The translations under genes and the position numbers were made by a program. This document shows positions 9,855-18,869 of a stretch of DNA of 64,000 nt, piece after piece; position 1 is the first letter of the stretch, and every line of letters begins with the position of its first letter. A model generated the notes under the pieces. That model made no database searches. It was given only the letters and a program-made list of their open reading frames with translations, and was not told the origin of the DNA. The DNA comes from Planctomycetia bacterium (lineage in GTDB: Bacteria; Planctomycetota; Planctomycetia; Gemmatales; Gemmataceae): NCBI GenBank assembly GCA_005799265.1, contig SYHD01000084.1, forward strand, positions 1 to 64,000, in the 5' to 3' direction.

Positions 9855-9931
9855 GCAGTGGTCAATGGTTAGTGGTTAGTGGTCAATGAATACCAGTGCA
9901 TTTTCTGACCACTGGCCACTGCCCATTGCCT
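9855..9931. repeat. 7-bp-period inverted repeat element (copy B)
   Basis: gcagtggtcaatggttagtggttagtggtcaatga / tgaccactggccactgcccattgcc immediately after the capsid stop codon. Confidence 0.8.
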
Positions 9932-9938
9932 TCCCCCC

Positions 9939-10012
9939 AGCGAGCGGGGTCGCCTCGACGGTGTCCCCTTCCGCCGGCGAGAAGCAATCGCCCCGCTCGC
10001 TTCTTTTTTCAA
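9939..10012 (+). terminator. Probable Rho-independent terminator after the capsid gene
   Basis: gcgagcgggg...ccccgctcgc stem followed by cttcttttttc. Confidence 0.5.
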
Positions 10013-10013
10013 C

Positions 10014-10074
10014 GTGGCGGCGAGACTCGGATCTTGCCGGTTGTCGAATCGGCAAGATCGGAGTCTCGCCGCCA
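10014..10074. repeat. Near-perfect hairpin (26-bp arms, 1 mismatch)
   Basis: gtggcggcgagactcggatcttgccg-gttgtcgaat-cggcaagatcggagtctcgccgccac. Confidence 0.85.
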
Positions 10075-10092
10075 CCAATCAGGAGAGATGCC

Positions 10093-10416
10093 ATGCACCC
10101 GATGGAACGCGAACTCGCTCGACTGCAACGCTGGCTGATCGCTCACGAGATTCGGGTGCGCTGCGTCTTGTGGAATCCCGGCCTGTCGCCGCCGCTTGAC
10201 ATCATCCTGGAGGCGGATGCGACGCTGAGGGATCACCACCGCGTGAATTTATTGCTTATCGAATTCATTCATCCAGATCCCCAGGAATCGCTGCGCTCAT
10301 CCTGGGCCCCAGACGGTTCACCACCATGGCAAATCTCATCACCCGCGTGCGCGCCATCTACAACTTGGCCAACCGAGCGACTACTTCGGACGAGGACGAC
10401 ACCCTCGACGCCCTGA
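10093..10416 (+). CDS. Small hypothetical protein within the phage cassette
   Basis: ATG within ORF 9886..10416 after the hairpin; overlaps the connector start. Confidence 0.35.
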   Translation: MHPMERELARLQRWLIAHEIRVRCVLWNPGLSPPLDIILEADATLRDHHRVNLLLIEFIHPDPQESLRSSWAPDGSPPWQISSPACAPSTTWPTERLLRTRTTPSTP

Positions 10417-11162
10417 TCGCGGCCGTCTCGAGATCGATCGAGAACTATTGCTGGCGATCCTTCTCTGCCACCACGCACGACGAGCTCTACCCCGGCAACG
10501 GCCGGCGCGAACTCGTATTGCGAAACTATCCCACGCTCAACGTCGAGCGCGTCGCGTTCGCGCCGTCGCCGGTCATACGTGTGACCAACACGTCGTCGAA
10601 CAATCAACGCGCGACGGTCAAGGTCACTGCCACCGGCGTCGAACTGATTCGCGTTGCATCGGGTATCGCGTCGAGCAGCACGATCAACCTCGCCGATCAA
10701 GTCACGCTCAGTGCTCTGGCGTCGGCGATCGCGGCGCTGGGCAATGGCTGGTCCGCCGCGGTGATCGACGCACTTGACGACTTGCGCGCCTCGGCCGACC
10801 TGCGTGCGCTGCAAGGCGCCTTTCACGCAAAGGACGTGGACGCCGAATTGAAGCTGCACGTGAGCGAGTTGTCGAATTTCAGCGTGCATGCCGAGCAAGG
10901 CTGCTTGACACGCGGGGACGGCGCCTGCTGGGAGGGGGGAGTCCATTACTGGCGCGTGATCCATCGTGCTGGTTTCAACACGGTCCCCGACGATGTGCAA
11001 GAAGCGTGCGCTCAGTGGGTCGCCCAGCTCTTTTGGCTGACGAAGCGCGATCCGGGCATTGCCTCGGAATCTATCCCCGGCGCCCTGTCACGCGTCGTCC
11101 TGCGCGAGTTGCCGACGTCGGTCAAGCTGCTCCTGGACCCGTATCGCAACTGGCGTGTGTGA
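10326..11162 (+). CDS. Phage head-tail connector (gp6-like) protein
   Basis: LDALIAAVSRSIENYCWRSF..ELYPGNGRRELVLRNYP typical of gp6-like connectors; C-terminal ACAQWVAQLFW. Confidence 0.7.
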   Translation: MANLITRVRAIYNLANRATTSDEDDTLDALIAAVSRSIENYCWRSFSATTHDELYPGNGRRELVLRNYPTLNVERVAFAPSPVIRVTNTSSNNQRATVKVTATGVELIRVASGIASSSTINLADQVTLSALASAIAALGNGWSAAVIDALDDLRASADLRALQGAFHAKDVDAELKLHVSELSNFSVHAEQGCLTRGDGACWEGGVHYWRVIHRAGFNTVPDDVQEACAQWVAQLFWLTKRDPGIASESIPGALSRVVLRELPTSVKLLLDPYRNWRV

Positions 11163-11198
11163 CGCTCGTTCCGAGACCTCCCACTCCCGCGGATTACC

Positions 11199-11570
11199 AT
11201 GACGCTTCCCATTACTCCCAACACCACCTGTGATGTCTACCGCAAGATAAACGCCCCGCCGGCCGCGCCTGATGTGGCGGCGGTCTCCTGTTATCTGCAG
11301 GCCGACTGGCGCGGCGGACTGGAAACCAGCGAGCGCGATCCGTTGCTGACCTGGACTCATGTCATGCTCATTAACGTCAGCATTGACATTCGCGACGCAT
11401 ACGGCGGCCAAGGAGTGACCGGCGCCGAGGACAAAGTCTACGTGCCGGATCAAAATGGCACGAGCTTCAAAGTCATGTTCATCGAGCGCGTCCAGCGCGG
11501 CACGGCGCACGAACACAAACGCGTTTATCTCGATCGCCTCAAGCCGACCTGGCCGACCAATGAACTCTAA
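11199..11570 (+). CDS. Putative phage head-closure/minor head protein
   Basis: Size, order after the connector, beta-rich sequence. Confidence 0.45.
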   Translation: MTLPITPNTTCDVYRKINAPPAAPDVAAVSCYLQADWRGGLETSERDPLLTWTHVMLINVSIDIRDAYGGQGVTGAEDKVYVPDQNGTSFKVMFIERVQRGTAHEHKRVYLDRLKPTWPTNEL

Positions 11571-11631
11571 GCAGTGGTCAGTGGTCAGTGGCGAGAAAAT
11601 CCATGGGCATTCACTGACCACTGACCACTGC
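11571..11631. repeat. 7-bp-period inverted repeat element (copy C), perfect 20-bp arms
   Basis: gcagtggtcagtggtcagtg ... cactgaccactgaccactgc immediately after the TAA stop codon. Confidence 0.9.
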
Positions 11632-11645
11632 TTTTGGAACAAACC

Positions 11646-12203
11646 ATGAGACCCATCCGCAATCGCATCATCAAACACGTTCGCATTCGCGCCGCTGAGC
11701 TGGTGCCGCACGAGCTCAATCCGCGTGTTCACTCGGACGCCCAGCGCCGTGCGCTGCGAATGCTTTACGAGGAGATCGGCTTCGCGCGCAGTTTGCTTGC
11801 GTATCCGCTTCCGGACGGACGATTGAAGCTGATCGATGGGCATCTTCGCGCGACGATGGATCCGGAGCAGGAAGTGGACGTGGAGGTGCTCGACGTCAAT
11901 GAATCCGAGGCGCGGGCGCTCTTGCTGGCGATCGATCCGCTGGCGCAGCTGGCGGGCTATGAGAGCGATACGCTCGAGAAGCTTCGCGCCACGGTTGAAG
12001 CCGACTCCGCCGCGGTCAAGTCGCTCTGGCAGACGTTGCAGGAAGCGAGCGAACGCACCAAGCGCGCCATGAAACGCGACGGTGCCGAGGAATTGCCGGA
12101 GCAGTTCTTCGTGCTGATTGAATGTGCGGACGAAGAACAGCAGCGCGCGTTGCTGGAGCGATTCACGGCCGAAGGATTGCAATGCCAGGCGAAGCTGAGT
12201 TGA
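11646..12203 (+). CDS. ParB-like N-terminal domain protein
   Basis: ELVPHELNPRVHSDAQRRALRMLYEEIGFARSLLAYPLPDGRLKLIDGHLRA. Confidence 0.75.
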   Translation: MRPIRNRIIKHVRIRAAELVPHELNPRVHSDAQRRALRMLYEEIGFARSLLAYPLPDGRLKLIDGHLRATMDPEQEVDVEVLDVNESEARALLLAIDPLAQLAGYESDTLEKLRATVEADSAAVKSLWQTLQEASERTKRAMKRDGAEELPEQFFVLIECADEEQQRALLERFTAEGLQCQAKLS

Positions 12204-12256
12204 CTGTCATTCGTCGCGTGTGTGTTTGCCAAGGACCACGAACAACGGATCTCATC

Positions 12257-13348
12257 ATGCTAATCTCTGTCGAAACTCCCATCGTGGAATCGCCGCGCGT
12301 CAAGCAAGTGCGCGGCATGTTCGATCTGACGCCGGCGAAGACCAGCCGACTGACGTGGGACGTGCATCTGCCGCTCGCTGAGAAACCCTGGCACATCGGC
12401 CTGATCGTCGGCCCCTCCGGCAGCGGCAAGACTACGATCGCGCGGCGCCTCTTCCCGACGCCGCGAGCACTGCCCGACCTCACGTCCGGCAGCGTGCTCG
12501 AAGCGTTTCCGGACGACATGTCAATCAAGGACATCGTCGCCCTCTTGAGCGCGGTCGGCTTCGCGTCGCCGCCGGCGTGGCTGCGGCCGTTCGGCGTGCT
12601 TTCGACCGGCCAGCAATTTCGCGTCACGCTGGCGCTTCGGATCGCTGCGACACCCGCGCGAGAGTGCATCGTCTTCGATGAATACACGAGCGTCGTCGAT
12701 CGCACGGTCGCCCAGATCGGCTCGGCCGCGGTCGCGAAGATCATTCGGCAGCGCAATCGACAGTTTGTTGCCGTCACCTGCCATGAGGATGTTGAGGCCT
12801 GGCTGCAGCCCGACTGGGTCTTTCGTCCCGCGGAGAATTGCTTCGCCTGGAGGCGGCTTCGGCGACGTCCTGCCGTTGCACTCGACATCGTTCGCGTCGC
12901 GCCATCGGCGTGGCCTTTATTCGCACCGCATCACTATCTGAGCCACGCCCTCGCCCGCAGCGCCGTGTGCTTTCTGGCATCATGGCGCGCGCAGCCGGTC
13001 GCGTTCTCGGCGTGGTTGCCATTCGTCGGCGCCGGCCCGAAGACGCGCCGCGAACACCGCACCGTGAGCTTGCCCGACTATCAAGGCATCGGCATTGGCA
13101 ACGCTCTCAGCGATTTCGCGGCGTCCTTGTGGGCCGGCCTTGGCCATCGCGCCATCTCGACAACGACGCATCCCGCCATGATGCGCGCTCGCCTGCGCTC
13201 CGCCAACTGGCAGATGCACCGCGCCCCCAGCTTCGCGAGCCGTCACGAAGGCCGACTGCGCCATGCCACGACTCGGCTCACGGCGGGGTTTCGCTACATC
13301 GGCCAGGCGCTTCCCTATGCGGCAGCGAAGGCGCTGCTCGAATCGTGA
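12257..13348 (+). CDS. ABC-type ATPase domain protein with possible C-terminal GNAT-like domain
   Basis: Walker A GPSGSGKTT, LSTGQQFRV signature, ECIVFDEYTSVVD Walker B; C-terminal LPDYQGIGIGNALSD resembles the GNAT acetyl-CoA loop. Confidence 0.65.
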   Translation: MLISVETPIVESPRVKQVRGMFDLTPAKTSRLTWDVHLPLAEKPWHIGLIVGPSGSGKTTIARRLFPTPRALPDLTSGSVLEAFPDDMSIKDIVALLSAVGFASPPAWLRPFGVLSTGQQFRVTLALRIAATPARECIVFDEYTSVVDRTVAQIGSAAVAKIIRQRNRQFVAVTCHEDVEAWLQPDWVFRPAENCFAWRRLRRRPAVALDIVRVAPSAWPLFAPHHYLSHALARSAVCFLASWRAQPVAFSAWLPFVGAGPKTRREHRTVSLPDYQGIGIGNALSDFAASLWAGLGHRAISTTTHPAMMRARLRSANWQMHRAPSFASRHEGRLRHATTRLTAGFRYIGQALPYAAAKALLES

Positions 13349-13495
13349 CACGCACATTCGATGAACCACGGGGGCACGGGGAACACGGGGAGAAGAGTGA
13401 GGAATCACGGAATCTTCTCTGGCCCTGATGTAAAGTTCGAGTCGCTGGATGCTCAGTCAAGGATCCCCCTTGGTTCTTCTTCTCTGGATTGGCCC

Positions 13496-14017
13496 ATGTC
13501 GCAGACGAGATTCCGCCTGACGCCTGGCTTGCGCGAGCAGATCATTTCCTCGATTCGCGCCGGCGGTTATCCGCATGTGGCCGCCGAGGCGTGGGGCGTG
13601 CCCAAGGATGTCCTCGAAGATTGGCTGAAGCGCGGCAATGACACCGACGCGCGCGAACCTTATCGCTCCTTTGCGCGCGAAATTCGGCAAGCATTCGCCC
13701 AGGCGAGGCTTTGCGCGGAGATGGCGGTCTACAAGGAGGAACCCAAGATCTGGCTCATGCACGGACCGGGCCGCGAGTGCGAGGATCAACCCGGTTGGAG
13801 CGTGTCGGTGAAGCCCGCGGAGGCGTCGGCGCAGGCACGCAACGCGCTGTGCGATCCCGAGTTGATGGCGCTCTTTCGCGCGGTGCTGCAAGCGCTCACG
13901 CCGTTCCCCGAAGCGCGCGGCAAAGTCGCCGAGACGTTGATGAGCCTCGGCATTGCGCAGAGGGAGCCACAGATGAACACAGATAGGGAGACAGGCAATG
14001 TTCCGGAGAAACGGTGA
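13496..14017 (+). CDS. Putative small terminase subunit-like / HTH protein
   Basis: LREQIISSIRAGGYPHVAAEAWGVPKDVLEDWLKRG...SFAREIRQAFAQARLCAEM, typical TerS-like HTH. Confidence 0.5.
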   Translation: MSQTRFRLTPGLREQIISSIRAGGYPHVAAEAWGVPKDVLEDWLKRGNDTDAREPYRSFAREIRQAFAQARLCAEMAVYKEEPKIWLMHGPGRECEDQPGWSVSVKPAEASAQARNALCDPELMALFRAVLQALTPFPEARGKVAETLMSLGIAQREPQMNTDRETGNVPEKR

Positions 14018-14255
14018 GGCAATCCGCCATGTCGATGACGAGACGTTCGAACCGATGAGACCGCGCGACAAAGTCAGCATCCGCCAGGCGCAAGAGGAAT
14101 CCGCCATCGCGCGTTGTCCATTGTGTCGTGCGATGCTCATTGCCCGGCAAGGACGCGCGGGGCCGTACTTCTTTTGCGCGTGTGTGAAAGGCGTCAGCGG
14201 GCGCCGGGACCGATATCGAGAGGGACCGCTTTCGGCAGCGACAGATCGACCTTGA
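13998..14255 (+). CDS. Small zinc-ribbon-like protein
   Basis: CPLC...FFCAC; overlaps the preceding gene end. Confidence 0.4.
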   Translation: MFRRNGEAIRHVDDETFEPMRPRDKVSIRQAQEESAIARCPLCRAMLIARQGRAGPYFFCACVKGVSGRRDRYREGPLSAATDRP

Positions 14256-15546
14256 CACGATCGGACGTGATCGCCTCGCCGACGTTGCCGGCGCGATCGA
14301 AGGCTTCGACGCGGAGGAAGAACTGGAACGGCAGCTCTTGCGGCAGGGTCCAAATGTGCTTGCCGCCGTTGCCAAGCTTGTCGGCGAAAGTCGTCCACGG
14401 GCCGTCTTTTTGCTCGGCATAGGACAGGCGGATCGGCGTGGGGCCGAGATTCTTGTCGAAGGCGGCCCAGACGATGGAGAGCTTGCCCTTGTCGAGGCCG
14501 GTGTCGCCGACGTGAACGCCTTTCAATTGGACCACGGGCTTGGTGAGATCGACTTCAATCCAGAACTGCGGCGCGTCGCCGGGTTGCGGCGGCCGCTCGC
14601 CCAGGCCCACGCCGCTCTTGGCAACCAACGTGATGCCGTAGACGCCTTCATCCTGCACATCGAATGTCAGTCGCTTCGATTGCCCCGGCTCGGCATTCTT
14701 TTGCTCCAGCGGATACTCGGTGAGCTTGTTCCACGCCCGGCCCTTGTAGAGGGTGTACCAGAGTTCGACGCTGGAGACGCCGGAGGGGCCGACGTCTTTG
14801 AGGTCGAAACCCACGGAGATTTGCTTGCTGTTGACGAACTTGCGCGGCAGATCTTTGGGCCCATCGAAGGGTTGCTGGATGGGATTTTGGAACGCGTTGG
14901 CGCCGCCGCCGGCCTGGAGGCTGACGGTGGTTTTTTCTTCGCCGACGTTGCCGGCGCGATCGCGAGCCATGACGCGGACTTCGACCTGGGCGTTGGTTTG
15001 CGGGTTCCAGTAGACCTGGTTGGTTCCCGCGGGGACGGCAAGCGGAATCCACGCCGGGTTGCCGACAATGCGGTATTCGACGCGCACGGAGTCGGGCAGG
15101 GTGGTGTCGAGATTGTCGTCGCGCACCAGCCAGGCGACGCCGACTTCCGTGACGCGCGGCTGCAAGGGTTGCAGCTGGATCGTCGGCGGCAGGGTGTCCA
15201 CAATCACCTTCAGGCTGGGCTTGAGCTCTTCGACCTTGTCGGGATAGGTCTTGCCGAGCGTATCGACGGTCTGGACCGCGAACCAAAACGAGCCATCGTT
15301 GGGCGTGGCGAAACGGAAGCTCGGCTCATCGGGCAAGGCGTTGGCGGTAAATTGCCAACGTCGGCCTTGCTCGGTGGAGACATAGAGGCGCACCTGGGCG
15401 ACGTTGAGTCCCTTTTGATCGTTCTTGAAGGGGATCTTGAACTGGCGATGCTGGAAGTAGATGACGCCGGGCTCCTGGGCGCGCGCAACCGCCGCCGTGA
15501 GCGCACCGGCGAGCAGGCACCAAACAAACACGGACGGTTTCCGCAT
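14194..15546 (-). CDS. Secreted Ig/fibronectin-like multi-domain protein
   Basis: Signal peptide MRKPSVFVWCLLAGALTAAVARA; repeated ...VRVMARDRAGNVGEEKT / VEAFDRAGNVGEAITSDRV modules. Confidence 0.6.
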   Translation of the reverse strand: MRKPSVFVWCLLAGALTAAVARAQEPGVIYFQHRQFKIPFKNDQKGLNVAQVRLYVSTEQGRRWQFTANALPDEPSFRFATPNDGSFWFAVQTVDTLGKTYPDKVEELKPSLKVIVDTLPPTIQLQPLQPRVTEVGVAWLVRDDNLDTTLPDSVRVEYRIVGNPAWIPLAVPAGTNQVYWNPQTNAQVEVRVMARDRAGNVGEEKTTVSLQAGGGANAFQNPIQQPFDGPKDLPRKFVNSKQISVGFDLKDVGPSGVSSVELWYTLYKGRAWNKLTEYPLEQKNAEPGQSKRLTFDVQDEGVYGITLVAKSGVGLGERPPQPGDAPQFWIEVDLTKPVVQLKGVHVGDTGLDKGKLSIVWAAFDKNLGPTPIRLSYAEQKDGPWTTFADKLGNGGKHIWTLPQELPFQFFLRVEAFDRAGNVGEAITSDRVKVDLSLPKAVPLDIGPGAR

Positions 15547-15768
15547 GAGAAACTCAACCTCGCGGGAGATAATCGGAGGTTCTCCACGGCCATGCACGAG
15601 CGCAGGAGAGGATCGCATCTTCATGATTCGGCAGGGTAGGGGATATGATTGAAGGAAAAATAGCGCGCCGCGCCAAGAATTCGAGGCGGAGATGCCGAGA
15701 GCGCGGATTGCATCGAATACCGTGGGATCGCGCGGCAACAGCGCTGCCGCCGCGCGAAATCGCCTGCG

Positions 15769-17235
15769 TTATTTTGACTTGGACGCTCCGGCTGCGACCA
15801 CGGGTTCGCTGCGGATGAGGCCAATGCGGCGCATGCCCCAGAGCGCTTCCTCCTTGCGCAGGAAGGCCATGTTCATGACGAGCATGATGAGCGAGAACGT
15901 CTTCAGCCCCAAGAATAGCCCGATGCCGCCGTGCAAAAGAATCGCGCTGCCCAGGATGACCCAGCGCACCTTCGGCCGCCAGACGAGGTAGGGGTAGCTG
16001 ATCTCGAAAGCGAGCGTGAAAAGCCCGCCGCAGGTCGTGAAGATGCCATAGACCAGCTGATTGCTGGCGAGCAAGCGCAGGAACGCGAGGTAGGCCTCGT
16101 ATTGCATCGGGGCCATTTGGTAGTTGCCAAGGACGAACCACAGGGCGGAGCCGTTCCACCAGGTATGGCCGAGCAGCTTTGACACACCCGAAACGAAATA
16201 AATGAAGCAGACGTGGATTTGCAGGAGCCGAATGGCGACGTTGGCCGCCACGCTGGGCCCGACGGTTTCGCTCCACGCCGACGGGGCGATCTCGTCGACT
16301 CTGGGGATCGGTTGCCGCCAGAATCGGCACCACGCCTGGATGACGCCGGGCTTGGCGGTGTGCCACCAGCGTGCGATCAGGCGATCGACCGAGAACGCCG
16401 CGCCGCTCGGGCCGATCATGAGGTAAAGAAGCAGAATCATGGTCATCGTGTCCACGCCGAAGAGAATGGTCGGATTGCGCTGGACATAGCACATCGTCGC
16501 GAACCAGCTCAGAGCGGCGGTAAAGCGCGTGCAGAAGCCGATCGTCAGCAGGAAGGCGCAGAGCGTGAACAGACCGTGAATGACGGCCATCGCGATCGGG
16601 TCGGTGACGTGAAACCACAGCGACGTGATCGGCATGCCCTTGGTGTAGATGAGGCGCGGATCATGGCCGTTCCAATACCGCATGTATTGCTCGATCGCCA
16701 TGTCCTCTTCGTCCGTCTTCGGATAGGCGGGGGGCGGCACGCCGTACTTCAGCGTGTATTTTAAGGCATACTCCTTGTCGAGCTCGGTTGGCGGCGGCTT
16801 CAGACCCAGCTTGCGCAGATCGAAGTTGAAGCGGGCACGATAGTCGTCCAGGAACTTCACCTGGTCCCAGTCTTCATCTTCCGGATACGGCGCGGGAGGC
16901 GCGGTCTTCCATCTGTCGAAATAGGCGATCAAGTAGTCCGTCTCGAACTTGGTCTTGGGCGGCAGCAGCGGTTCGACTTCACCCCAATCGAGCGTTCCGG
17001 AAGGGACCGGTCGTTCGCGTATCAACTTGAGCCGGAAGGCGAGGTTGTGCCAGCCGTGTTCGCCCATGAAAGCTTGCAGGCTGAAGCTGTAGGCAAGCAA
17101 CGTGTAGACGACGATCAGGCCGCACAGGATGCGGATCAACGCCAGCACCGTGGGATCCGCGGGCGTGAACCAGAACTGCTCCCAGCGGCATAGCCAGCTC
17201 GGCAGAACGGTGGTGTCGGTCGTGGTCGGTTTCAT
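15769..17235 (-). CDS. HTTM domain (vitamin K-dependent gamma-carboxylase-like) membrane protein
   Basis: PTVLALIRILCGLIVVYTLL...FMGEHGW, LLQIHVCFIYFVSGVSKLLGHTWWNGSALW. Confidence 0.8.
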   Translation of the reverse strand: MKPTTTDTTVLPSWLCRWEQFWFTPADPTVLALIRILCGLIVVYTLLAYSFSLQAFMGEHGWHNLAFRLKLIRERPVPSGTLDWGEVEPLLPPKTKFETDYLIAYFDRWKTAPPAPYPEDEDWDQVKFLDDYRARFNFDLRKLGLKPPPTELDKEYALKYTLKYGVPPPAYPKTDEEDMAIEQYMRYWNGHDPRLIYTKGMPITSLWFHVTDPIAMAVIHGLFTLCAFLLTIGFCTRFTAALSWFATMCYVQRNPTILFGVDTMTMILLLYLMIGPSGAAFSVDRLIARWWHTAKPGVIQAWCRFWRQPIPRVDEIAPSAWSETVGPSVAANVAIRLLQIHVCFIYFVSGVSKLLGHTWWNGSALWFVLGNYQMAPMQYEAYLAFLRLLASNQLVYGIFTTCGGLFTLAFEISYPYLVWRPKVRWVILGSAILLHGGIGLFLGLKTFSLIMLVMNMAFLRKEEALWGMRRIGLIRSEPVVAAGASKSK

Positions 17236-17267
17236 GGCTGATCCCTGACAGCGAATTTCCAAGCCGC

Positions 17268-18869
17268 CTAATCTTGCCCGACGTGCCCGCGTTTTGGATG
17301 CTTTTGCCAGATCCGAGTCTTTCCTTCCCGAAACCAGTTTTCATCTCCGGCGTGCAGGCGCAGGTAGTCCTCGATATCCGATTCGGGATTGTTCGGATCA
17401 AGGCGCAGGCTCGGCAACATCCAGTACAGATACGGATCCTGTTCAAAGCGCTGTTCTCCGTCCGCGTCGTAGAGACCCGAATAAAAGGAACGATACAGCA
17501 CCGGATCGGTCGGCGGAATGCGCAAGCGATACCATTTGACCTCGGGAATGTAATGGGTGACGCGATAAACCTTCACGTGCTTGAATTCCCAGTCGGGATT
17601 TTCCGGATGAACCGCGAACTTGCGGGCGACGAAGCGCGTGTAGGATGACAGCAGCATCTTCGCCTGATCGTTGGGAATGCGCACTTGCTGTGCCCACGGA
17701 AGCACCGGGCTGAGCGGGATGCGCCAATGATCCGACAATCGCTGGCCGAGCAGCGGCGCCAGCTTGCGGTCGCGTGGATGCAGATTTTTCCGTTCGGCTA
17801 GCAGGCTGAGATTCAGCCGGTCCGCCATGAGCGGCGCACCGACCCACATGTCCTTCGAATTGTCGAACCAGACCCCCAGCGACGGCAAACTCCCGTCAGG
17901 CTCGACCGACGCCGTCATCGCCAGGAAACGCTGATACTCCAGCGCGACCGGATGCTTGATGTTGCCGTCCTCGTCCAGATCGGGGACCTTGTACCAGAGG
18001 CCATGATCTTTCCCTTGCGGCGTCGTGAAGATGACGCGAAACCACAGATAGCTTGACGGCCCCGGATCGGGCGCGAAGAAGTGGTACGCATTGTTGAGAT
18101 ACATGAACTCTAGATACGGACGGAAGAGCCGCACCCACGATTGCTTGATCAGCCACGGCGACGGATCGACCGTCATGCAAGCGTTGCTGATGGCGCAGAA
18201 GTGCAGGAAAAACAGGATGCTCAAGGTCACGCGCCGCAGCATCATCGAGGCGAGGACCAGCGCGGCCCCGAGCAGGCACACGCCGGCGAGGGCGCGCAGA
18301 AAGAGCCGCATCGTATCCCAATCGTCGGCCAGCGTCGGACCGAGGTAGAGCGCGTACCAGCCGAGTACGCAGACGCCGCCGGCCAGCATCAGCGACAAAG
18401 CGATTTCCTCATCGACATCGAGCTTCCATTGCCGATCGTTCGGAAACAAGCAGCGCCGCGCCGCGCGCAGACTCGCGGGTGCGACGCTGATGCAAAGCAG
18501 AAACGTGGCGCCGGGAAACCAGCCGGGCAGGTTGCCATACCAACACGAGACGCCGAAGTAGACAATCAAGCCCAGCCCGGCCGCGAGGAAAACGCCGCCC
18601 ATGATGAAGCGGGCGCCGATGCCTGCCTGTGTCGCCCGGCCTTGTAGATACACCGTTTCGCGATCGTGCCAGCGCAGGTGCACGCCGACGCCGGTCGCCA
18701 ACATGCCCAGCGCCAGAACGATGACGCGCAGATCGCTGGCGTTGCCGCCGTGGATGCGCGCGGTCGACCATGAAGCAATCGTCAGCGCAAGACCGAGACC
18801 CAGCCACAGCCAGGGATTGGCGAGCAGCCAGTCTTTCTTGAGCGCGACGTTCAGGGTTCCGTTCGCCAT
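17268..18869 (-). CDS. Polytopic membrane protein paired with the HTTM protein
   Basis: Several TM segments; gene immediately upstream of the HTTM gene on the same strand. Confidence 0.6.
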   Translation of the reverse strand: MANGTLNVALKKDWLLANPWLWLGLGLALTIASWSTARIHGGNASDLRVIVLALGMLATGVGVHLRWHDRETVYLQGRATQAGIGARFIMGGVFLAAGLGLIVYFGVSCWYGNLPGWFPGATFLLCISVAPASLRAARRCLFPNDRQWKLDVDEEIALSLMLAGGVCVLGWYALYLGPTLADDWDTMRLFLRALAGVCLLGAALVLASMMLRRVTLSILFFLHFCAISNACMTVDPSPWLIKQSWVRLFRPYLEFMYLNNAYHFFAPDPGPSSYLWFRVIFTTPQGKDHGLWYKVPDLDEDGNIKHPVALEYQRFLAMTASVEPDGSLPSLGVWFDNSKDMWVGAPLMADRLNLSLLAERKNLHPRDRKLAPLLGQRLSDHWRIPLSPVLPWAQQVRIPNDQAKMLLSSYTRFVARKFAVHPENPDWEFKHVKVYRVTHYIPEVKWYRLRIPPTDPVLYRSFYSGLYDADGEQRFEQDPYLYWMLPSLRLDPNNPESDIEDYLRLHAGDENWFREGKTRIWQKHPKRGHVGQD

